Positions 16,891 to 23,039 of a stretch of DNA of 64,000 nt are shown here, piece by piece. Positions within the stretch are counted from its first letter, which is position 1. Each line of letters begins with the position of its first letter. The notes below the pieces were generated by a model. The model saw only the letters and a program-made list of their open reading frames with translations. It was not told the DNA's origin and did not search any database. The stretch lies in contig CAMYOC010000040.1 in NCBI GenBank assembly GCA_947259915.1, positions 1-64,000 on the forward strand, read 5' to 3'. The stretch comes from an uncultured Gammaproteobacteria bacterium. Lineage in GTDB: Bacteria; Pseudomonadota; Gammaproteobacteria; Steroidobacterales; XN24. Made by a program: the position numbers and the translations under genes.

Positions 16891-16904
16891 GAGCAGGACC
16901 ATGA
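15024..16904 (+). pseudogene. GH16 beta-glucanase, C-terminal piece with duplicated binding modules
   Basis: This 626-codon open stretch continues the module broken at 15027 (MSADVRVPLAGIPVRLKVET). A linker (PPPPPPDTI) and a CBM-like module (GGFETGDFTGWTVNAGDN) come next. The whole pair is then repeated: IDLPVTFDDPLVDYTVQDF to VGAGP. The two halves are nearly identical over long stretches (GQFGPPENPG/GQLGPPANPG). No signal peptide or enzyme motif is present, so it makes sense only as the C-terminal binding region of the GH16 protein. An isolated product from the ATG at 15024 would stay in the cytoplasm. Confidence 0.75.
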
Positions 16905-17200
16905 TCCTTGTTCGGCAAGCACGAGGGCTCAGAAAGAACCCCCACGGCGACGGATACGACTATGTCGGTCAGGGTGTAATCGCCGGTGGCGGGGATCATC
17001 GTCAAGTTGAAGGTCGAAAATGCCGAGGACGGGTGTCTCGCCGCGGATACGGAGACTGGGAGACGGTCACGGCACCGGTATCGCAGCGGCTGGCTGGATG
17101 GCTCGATCTGACCACCGTCAACACCGGCCTGTTGCTGTTCCCGAGCGCCCCGCAGACCGGCGGGATTACGTTCCAGGTCGACAACGTCAGCTGGGGGTGA
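16905..17200 (+). pseudogene. Third, decayed copy of the carbohydrate-binding module
   Basis: Around 16940-17053 one frame gives TTMSVRV, a stop, then SPVAGIIVKLKVENAEDG, clearly the same motif as MSVDVRVPAAGIPVRLKVET in the intact units. From 17054 another frame gives DWETVTAPVSQRLAGWLDLT and GGITFQVDNVSWG. It is a collapsed copy with a stop and a frameshift, probably the original end of the GH16 gene. Confidence 0.65.
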
Positions 17201-17288
17201 CGGAGATGAATAAAGGGGAATTGAGCGTTCTCGAGCTGAACAACAAGGATGCCGTGAAATACCAAGAATCGACTGAGGGGGAGAGCTG

Positions 17289-19634
17289 ATGATCAACTTA
17301 CGTGTTTCATGGTGGTTAGCTATAGCCATCCTCGCGCCGGCCTTTGCGCTTGCTCAGGAAACGCCGGACCCGGAGCAGGCACAGGCCCAGGAAGAAGCCG
17401 AGCAGGTTCAGGAGGAATTCGAGGACACGCAGGATGATTCGCTCGAAGCCGAACGAGCCCTGGCGGGGGAGGGTGACGCGGAGCCGGATTCACCGGCCAG
17501 GCTCGGCGCGGTCACCGTCACCGCGACCCGGCGAGAGACGGATATCCTGAAGACTTCGGTCGCCGTGACGGCGATCGATCAGGAGACCCTGAGCCGGGAC
17601 GGTGTCAGAGACATCCGCGACGCCGCCGATTTCGTCCCCAATTTCGACGTCGGGTTCTCGCCTTCGGACTCCGGTGTACTGCTGACCATCCGCGGCATCA
17701 ACAGCAATAACTTTACCGAGATCGCTGACCCCAGCGTGGCCTTCCACGTGGACGGTGTCTACTCCCCGCGTCCCCAGGGTGCCGTGGCCCTGATGTACGA
17801 CCTGGAACGTCTGGAAGTCATGCGCGGTCCCCAGGGCACATTGTTTGGCCGTAATTCGGCCGCCGGCAGCATCAATGTCGTCACCGCCAAGCCCAGCTTC
17901 GAGGGGGTGTTCGGTACCGTCGGCTTCGAAGCGGCGAATAACAATTACAAGAATATTCTCGCTACCTTCAACGCCCCGCTAAGCGACACCTTCGCCATCC
18001 GCATGAACTTCTTCGGCGAAGAGCGTGACGGCTTCGCCAACCAGGACCGGGGCACGAAGGATCTGGAGGGCGTCGGGTTGAGCGGTCCCGATGGCATCCC
18101 GGACATGGACCAGCGCTGGAACCATGGGGTGGACAATAGCGACTACTACGGTAATACCGATCGCTGGGCCGCACGTGCAAGCCTGCTGTGGGAGCCCGCG
18201 GACACCTTCGATTGGCGCGTCACTTACGAGCGTTACGAGGACAGTAACGCAGGCTGGCCGGCCGCGCCCGACTGCGATAGGAATCCGGATGTGTGCGAAT
18301 ACAACGGTGGCGGCATCGACTACGTCGATCCCAATATCCCAGGCTATCTGGATATGACCATCGACAGCGTCCGCAGCCACCTCAACTGGGAGATGCTCGA
18401 GGACAATCGCTGGCTCGGCGACGTCGATCTGGTCTACAACCTCGGCTGGGCCAGACAAGAGCGGAAACAGCAGTGGGATGGCGACATGGGCTGGCGCCCA
18501 GTGCCTGGACCCACCACAGGTTGGCTGAATATCAATCAGCCCTGGTTCGAACTCTATCTGGCCACGGACAGTTCCAACTACGAATCATGGTCGAACGAAA
18601 TTCAGTTTCAGGGCCTGACCGGACGGGTCAACTGGATCCTCGGCTTCTTCGATTTCCGCGAAGACAACGACATCGTTTTCGACGTGGAATTGCCGTTCTG
18701 TTGCTCGACGGGCGGGCTCGGGGGCATCTCCTTTCTGCAACCGGACCGGACGCTGGAATCCCAGGCGATCTTCAGCCAGGCCACCTGGCACTTCACGAAC
18801 AAGTGGCATCTGACCGGCGGGTTCCGCTACACCAAGGATCAGCGTAAAGATAACGGCGGCAGGAACATCGGCTGCTTCGGCGGGGATAACTGTAGCTGGA
18901 GCGCGGGCCGAGTCCCCGACGACGGATTCCCGGACGACGATCAGCTTGACGAACTTATCCTGCCGCTATTCACTAGCGCGGATCTCGGTCCCGGGATGGG
19001 CTCGCAGAATCGTAACGCCAATTACGAATTGTTCGACGTCAACACCAACCAGGAGAGCTTCAGCAATTTCGACTGGCGTCTTGGCATCGACTACGACTTG
19101 ACTCCGGATTCCTTCACGTATCTGGTTGCGGCCACCGGCTCCAAGGCGGGCTCATTCGGTGACGGAGTCGACGTCTGTCGTTGCGGCAGGATCGAGTTCT
19201 TCTCTTTCGATCCGGAAGACGTGACCAACTACGAGTTCGGCTACAAGGCCTCGCTGTTCAATGGCACCATGAATCTCCAGATGGCCGCCTTCTGGACCGA
19301 TTTCGATGATAAACAGGTTTCCCAGTTCCGCACCGTGGGTGTAGTCGAAGATCCGCCGGGCACCCCCGTCGAGCCAATTCAGGAGATCGGGAGTCTGGTT
19401 ACTGCGAATGCCGGTTCAGCGACCATCAAGGGGGTTGAGCTGGAGTTTGATCTGCTGACTCCCTGGGAAGGCGGACGGTTCGAGGGATGGCTTGCCGGCA
19501 CCGGCAGACAAACCCGCGCAGTTTGGTCTCGGTATCAAACGGCTGCGGCCAAAGAACTACTAATAAACCGGGAACGATTTATAACATTTAATATTAACAA
19601 TGGGTCTTTGATTCCACCCCTCATTGGTCCTTAA
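17289..19634 (+). CDS. TonB-dependent outer-membrane receptor, C-terminal strands replaced
   Basis: After a signal peptide (cleaved after ALA) and an unusual Glu/Gln-rich spacer, a TonB-box/plug region begins (GAVTVTATRRETDILKTSVA). The plug has RGINSNNFTEIADPSVAFHV and LEVMRGPQGTLFGRNSAAGS. The barrel continues to about residue 735 (FEGWLAGTG). Then the sequence is foreign and the frame ends with NNGSLIPPLIGP. The last barrel strands are found out of frame at 19718-19900. Without them the barrel would not close, so this gene is probably dead. Neighbours point to uptake of beta-glucan oligosaccharides. GGGGGAG precedes the ATG. Confidence 0.85.
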   Translation: MINLRVSWWLAIAILAPAFALAQETPDPEQAQAQEEAEQVQEEFEDTQDDSLEAERALAGEGDAEPDSPARLGAVTVTATRRETDILKTSVAVTAIDQETLSRDGVRDIRDAADFVPNFDVGFSPSDSGVLLTIRGINSNNFTEIADPSVAFHVDGVYSPRPQGAVALMYDLERLEVMRGPQGTLFGRNSAAGSINVVTAKPSFEGVFGTVGFEAANNNYKNILATFNAPLSDTFAIRMNFFGEERDGFANQDRGTKDLEGVGLSGPDGIPDMDQRWNHGVDNSDYYGNTDRWAARASLLWEPADTFDWRVTYERYEDSNAGWPAAPDCDRNPDVCEYNGGGIDYVDPNIPGYLDMTIDSVRSHLNWEMLEDNRWLGDVDLVYNLGWARQERKQQWDGDMGWRPVPGPTTGWLNINQPWFELYLATDSSNYESWSNEIQFQGLTGRVNWILGFFDFREDNDIVFDVELPFCCSTGGLGGISFLQPDRTLESQAIFSQATWHFTNKWHLTGGFRYTKDQRKDNGGRNIGCFGGDNCSWSAGRVPDDGFPDDDQLDELILPLFTSADLGPGMGSQNRNANYELFDVNTNQESFSNFDWRLGIDYDLTPDSFTYLVAATGSKAGSFGDGVDVCRCGRIEFFSFDPEDVTNYEFGYKASLFNGTMNLQMAAFWTDFDDKQVSQFRTVGVVEDPPGTPVEPIQEIGSLVTANAGSATIKGVELEFDLLTPWEGGRFEGWLAGTGRQTRAVWSRYQTAAAKELLINRERFITFNINNGSLIPPLIGP

Positions 19635-19652
19635 TGCTGGAGACGATATAAA

Positions 19653-19721
19653 ATGCCAACATTTGTCTATATGACCCGCTGCGACGGCTGTGGCCATTGT
19701 GTCGATATCTGCCCTTCCTGA
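19653..19721 (+). pseudogene. aprB: aprB 5' fragment (APS reductase beta subunit) inserted in the receptor gene
   Basis: An ATG with GGAG about 9 nt upstream opens PTFVYMTRCDGCGHCVDICP, then S and a stop. This is the start of AprB of sulfur-oxidising gammaproteobacteria, including the first three cysteines of its ferredoxin-type [4Fe-4S] cluster. Only 22 codons remain before the TonB-receptor sequence resumes. The AT-rich DNA at about 19555-19652 is probably the native aprB leader. The insert as a whole spans about 19500-19717. Confidence 0.75.
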
Positions 19722-19900
19722 CGCTGCGGTACACCTCCACCGACCGGTCCTGGTACCTGGAGGCATTCGGCTACAACGTCACGGACGAGCGGTTCCAGAC
19801 GTACCTGGCCAACGACTCAGGCGCTGGCGTGCCGCTGTTCGCCTGGAACGCACCGCGCTCCTATGGCATGCGGTTCGCTTACAGCCTGAGCCCGTACTAG
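19718..19900 (+). pseudogene. C-terminal strands of the TonB-dependent receptor, detached
   Basis: The frame gives LTLRYTSTDRSWYLEAFGYN, then VTDERFQTYLAND and RSYGMRFAYSLSPY. This is the standard last part of a TonB receptor barrel: a DRSWYLEAFGxNVTDE-like penultimate hairpin and an aromatic C-terminus. It is in a different frame from the receptor at 17289 and lacks its own start, so it is the missing end of that protein. Confidence 0.8.
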
Positions 19901-20122
19901 CCTCGACGCGCATCAGCAAGGCGGCGATGGCGCCGGAGCCCGGGGCCATCATCGCACTCTCTCAGGCCACGGACTCTCCCCGGTCATTTTCCGGGGAGAG
20001 TCCGCCCGCCGCCGGCCCGGATCGCTCCCCCCGAGTCGAACTGAGCCCGTCCAACCTGCCAGGGAACGGCCATCAACACAGTATTTTGAGCAGCCCCGAG
20101 TACTGACATGAGGAGACTGACC

Positions 20123-20761
20123 ATGAGACTGAGCTCGATCTCTACCCTCGTCATAGTTGTCGGCGTGGGATGGATCGCGGGCGCCCCGGCCGCTGTCGCC
20201 GACGGGTCCGGAACTGATCTCGTGATCTTCGAAGAGCGGGCGGCGGACTCGTGGGATGTCTTCGTCGGCGATGCCGGTGGCTGGGCGATCCCGGTGACCG
20301 GTAACGTCTCGGAATCGCCCAACGGCGTCGTGGTCGCCACAGTCGCCGACAGGGAAGGTGAGGGCGACGCGATCAGAGTCAGTTGGAACGGTAAAGGCGA
20401 GGGGCAGTATTTCGTGGGCACGGGAAGCCCGAGGGATTGGCGTGAATTCCTGCACTCGGAGGCGGCGTTGCTGGTAGAGATAAAGGTCGAGCGGCCGCCG
20501 ACCAAGACAGTGACCATGCGGATGGATTGCCAGCACCCCTGCGGTGCGAAGGCTGAACTGACTGATTTTCTGAGGAAAGTTCCGCCGGAACGCTGGATAC
20601 CTCTTTCCGTCGATCTGAAGTGTTTTGCCGATGCCGGAGCAGACTTCAGCCGGATCGATACGCCATTTCTGCTGCTGACCAAGGGCAAGCTCATCGTGGC
20701 GACCGGGGACATCCGGGTCGTCCCGGGAGTGGGCAGCGAAGCGCTGATCTCGTGTAGATGA
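20123..20761 (+). CDS. Secreted ExoP-like carbohydrate-binding protein
   Basis: The 212-residue protein has a signal peptide ending near AAVADG. The mature part resembles the ExoP galactose-binding-like domain found at the C-terminus of GH3 exo-beta-glucanases: MRMDCQHPCGAKAEL, a LKCFADAGADFSRIDTPFLL block and LIVATGDIRVV. No catalytic GH3 domain is present. It may be a stand-alone glucan-binding protein or the surviving tail of a lost GH3 enzyme. The ATG at 20123 is preferred because GGAG lies 8 nt upstream; an ATG at 20108 has none. It sits between the receptor and the LacI regulator. Confidence 0.7.
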   Translation: MRLSSISTLVIVVGVGWIAGAPAAVADGSGTDLVIFEERAADSWDVFVGDAGGWAIPVTGNVSESPNGVVVATVADREGEGDAIRVSWNGKGEGQYFVGTGSPRDWREFLHSEAALLVEIKVERPPTKTVTMRMDCQHPCGAKAELTDFLRKVPPERWIPLSVDLKCFADAGADFSRIDTPFLLLTKGKLIVATGDIRVVPGVGSEALISCR

Positions 20762-20826
20762 GACGCCCAACGAGCATTCGCGCACAGCTTTGTCGCCAAT
20801 GACTCCAGCCGAGAGGGACCAGGGTA

Positions 20827-21924
20827 TTGGCTATTCGAAAGACGACGATCGAGGAGGTAGCGGGGCTCGCCCGCGTGTCGATCAAGACGGTTTCACGGGT
20901 CATCAACGACGAACCCAACGTGCGGCCTTCTACCCGGCAACGGGTGCTGGATGCGATCGAGCGTCTCCACTACCATCCCAGCCAGTCTGCCCGCAGCCTG
21001 GCGGGCGCGCGATCCTATCTGATCGGGCTGCTTTACGATAATCCCAGCTCGAGTTACGTGACCAATGTGCAGGAAGGTGTGCTGGATCGCTGCCGGGCGG
21101 AAGGCTACGAACTCATTATCAACCCCTGCGATTACAAAGACCCCGATCTCTGCACCCAGGTCTCCAAAATGGTAAGCCAGGCGCGCCTGGATGGGTTGAT
21201 CCTGACTCCGCCACTGTCCGACCATAAAGCCCTGGTGAGTACCCTCGATGACCAGGGCATCCCCTTTGTGTTGATCGCGCCGCCTGACCGGTCCGATCCT
21301 GCGCGCTCCGTGTTCACCGACGATCGCGAGTCCTGCTGTGAAATGACCTGCTATCTGGCCTCCCTGGGGCATGAACAAATCGGCTACATCATCGGCCATC
21401 CGGATCACGCCGCAGTGGGAACAAGATTCCTGGGCTACAAGGATGGGCTCGATCGCAGCGGCATCAGATTTGATGAGCGCAGCACCGAGCAGGGATACAA
21501 CTCCTTCGAATCGGGGGAGCTTGCAGCCCGGAAGATGCTTAGCCTTGACCCCAGGCCCACGGCTGTCTTCGCAGGTAATGACGACATGGCGGCCGGCGCC
21601 ATGAAGATGGCACACGAGTTGGGGCTGGGCATCCCCGAGGACTTGTCGATAGTGGGTTTCGATGACGTCCCCCTTGCGAGCCACCTGTGGCCAGCGCTGA
21701 CTACGATCAGGCAGCCGATCCGCGAAATGGCAGACAAGGCCGCTGAATTATTGCTCCGTCAGATACGTGGCGAATCCAGGGAAGAACTCCATAGCATCCC
21801 CTCAACGCTCGTGATCCGGGACTCGACGGGTCCCAAACCGGACAGCAACAACGGGCGTCTGGGATCAGGCTCGATGAAGGAGGCTGACAGCGAAAGCCGC
21901 GGAACAGAAATCAGGTCGGCGTAG
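20827..21924 (+). CDS. LacI-family transcriptional regulator of the glucan locus
   Basis: The 365-residue protein has an N-terminal helix-turn-helix (TTIEEVAGLARVSIKTVSRV) and the hinge YHPSQSARSLAG, whose residues insert into the minor groove of a palindrome with a central CG. A periplasmic-binding-protein-like effector domain follows (LIGLLYDNPSS, TAVFAGNDDMAAGAMK, VGFDDVPLASHLWPALTTIR). The start codon is TTG; nothing better is in frame. It is the likely ligand of the perfect operator at 12400, so it probably represses the GH16/receptor genes until a sugar binds. The polar tail after residue 335 is longer than usual. Confidence 0.9.
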   Translation: MAIRKTTIEEVAGLARVSIKTVSRVINDEPNVRPSTRQRVLDAIERLHYHPSQSARSLAGARSYLIGLLYDNPSSSYVTNVQEGVLDRCRAEGYELIINPCDYKDPDLCTQVSKMVSQARLDGLILTPPLSDHKALVSTLDDQGIPFVLIAPPDRSDPARSVFTDDRESCCEMTCYLASLGHEQIGYIIGHPDHAAVGTRFLGYKDGLDRSGIRFDERSTEQGYNSFESGELAARKMLSLDPRPTAVFAGNDDMAAGAMKMAHELGLGIPEDLSIVGFDDVPLASHLWPALTTIRQPIREMADKAAELLLRQIRGESREELHSIPSTLVIRDSTGPKPDSNNGRLGSGSMKEADSESRGTEIRSA

Positions 21925-21953
21925 TTGGCACCGGGCCTGTGAACGTCCCCGAG

Positions 21954-22077
21954 AGGAGCGTCCTGCAGCGCGCCAGCGCTGCCGGTTTGATAACGACGGC
22001 GATTCAAACGAAACTTCGCACTTGTGCCCCGGTAGCTCAGCTGGGTGAGCGCCGGTTGCCGCGCAGCGGCAAGGCCG
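21954..22077 (+). repeat. tRNA-Arg 5'-fragment repeat, copy B (right island boundary)
   Basis: The layout is the same as at 11862-11986. A 72-nt flank ends GGCGATTCAAACGAAACTTC, then GCAC and, from 22026, the tRNA 5' end, which runs into the same TTGCCGC/GCGGCAA hairpin. The 52 bp 22026-22077 are identical to 11935-11986. A second small hairpin (CTCGCC/GGCGAG near 22110) lies between this copy and the intact tRNA gene 194 bp further on. Confidence 0.85.
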
Positions 22078-22147
22078 AGCGTGCCCCGGCCAGGCGGGAA
22101 CGCCGCTCGCCTATCGGCGAGTGGCCGGGCCCGAGGCGCCAGCCGAG

Positions 22148-22246
22148 GGGAGCGTCCGGCAGCGCGTCAGCGCTGCGGGTTTGAAACCCCCGGCGATTCC
22201 AACGAAACTTCGCACGTTGGCCCCGGTAGCTCAGCTGGATAGAGCG
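22148..22246 (+). repeat. tRNA-Arg repeat, copy C (flank plus start of the intact tRNA gene)
   Basis: The 72-nt flank of the functional tRNA-Arg gene (GGGAGCGTCCGGCAGCGCGT and on to AACGAAACTTCGCAC) is the same sequence that precedes copies A and B. This identifies copy C as the probable original and the flank as the tRNA upstream region. Confidence 0.8.
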
Positions 22247-22296
22247 TCCGCCTCCTAAGCGGAAGGTCCCAGGTTCGAGTCCTGGTCGGGGCACCA
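22220..22296 (+). tRNA. tRNA-Arg (anticodon CCT)
   Basis: The 77-nt cloverleaf has acceptor GCCCCGG with TCGGGGC, D-arm GCTCAGCTGGATAGAGC, anticodon stem TCCGC/GCGGA around CTCCTAA (anticodon CCT, reads AGG) and T-arm CCAGGTTCGAGTCCTGG. CCA is encoded. It is the intact member of the repeat family that bounds the 11.9-22.1 kb island. Confidence 0.96.
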
Positions 22297-22337
22297 TTCA
22301 TAGGCAAATCCGCCCTCGCTACAGGAGCCGAGCCTCT

Positions 22338-23021
22338 ATGAGCATCGAGCTATTCACCGCTGCCACGCCAAACGGGATCAAAGCCTCCATCGCGCTGGAG
22401 GAACTGGAGATGCCCTATACCGTGCATGCCATCGATCTGGGTAGCCGGGTACAAAAGGAAGACTGGTTCCTGGCGATCAACCCCAACGGCCGTATTCCGG
22501 CGATCATCGACCACGACAACAACGATTTTCCGGTGTTCGAGTCTGGCGCGATCCTGATCTATCTGGCGCGGAAGGCCGGTCGGTTATTGGGCGAGGGGGC
22601 CGACAATGAATCCCGGGTCATGCAGTGGCTGATGTTCCAGATGGGCGGCCTGGGACCGATGATGGGTCAGGCGAATGTGTTCTTCCGCTACGCGGAGGAG
22701 AAGATCCCGTACGCGATCGACCGCTATCAGCGCGAGTCGCGGCGGCTGCTTGAGGTGCTGGATCGGCGCCTTGGCGAGGCGGAGTATCTGGCGGGCGACT
22801 ATTCCATTGCGGACATCGCCAACTGGTCATGGGCGCGCAGCTATGAATGGTCGGGGCTCGATATCGACGGTCTGGACCATCTGCAGCGGTGGCTAGACAC
22901 TATTGCCGCCCGCCCGGCTGTCCAGCGCGGCCAGGCGGTGCCGGATTCCAGCACCACACCGGAGGAGAAGAGCAAACGGGCGGAAAAGGTCGTGGCCGGG
23001 GCGCGGAATATGCTGGTCTGA
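22338..23021 (+). CDS. Glutathione S-transferase family protein, YfcG/Nu-like
   Basis: The 227-residue protein has the thioredoxin-fold N-domain with [28 protein letters not shown] and [11 protein letters not shown] for glutathione binding. The helical C-domain has the stretch [16 protein letters not shown] and [11 protein letters not shown] typical of YfcG-type enzymes. These use glutathione disulfide and act as disulfide-bond oxidoreductases rather than classical transferases. The TPN motif replaces the catalytic Tyr/Ser of other classes. AGGAG lies before the ATG. It is a single gene after the tRNA and shows no link to the island. Confidence 0.88.
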   Translation: MSIELFTAATPNGIKASIALEELEMPYTVHAIDLGSRVQKEDWFLAINPNGRIPAIIDHDNNDFPVFESGAILIYLARKAGRLLGEGADNESRVMQWLMFQMGGLGPMMGQANVFFRYAEEKIPYAIDRYQRESRRLLEVLDRRLGEAEYLAGDYSIADIANWSWARSYEWSGLDIDGLDHLQRWLDTIAARPAVQRGQAVPDSSTTPEEKSKRAEKVVAGARNMLV

Positions 23022-23039
23022 TCCGTATCGGCCCCGCGG

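Noticed and set aside
19653-19721. A functional small ferredoxin-like protein
   Set aside because: The 22-codon frame is the truncated AprB start with only three of the cluster cysteines and ends where the receptor sequence resumes.
22026-22077. Possible additional tRNA gene
   Set aside because: It is the same truncated copy as at 11935, followed by a hairpin and not by an anticodon arm.
22037-22297. Minus-strand open frame of 86 codons across the tRNA-Arg gene
   Set aside because: It is the antisense reading of a tRNA and its flank ([11 protein letters not shown] type), a well-known false gene call.
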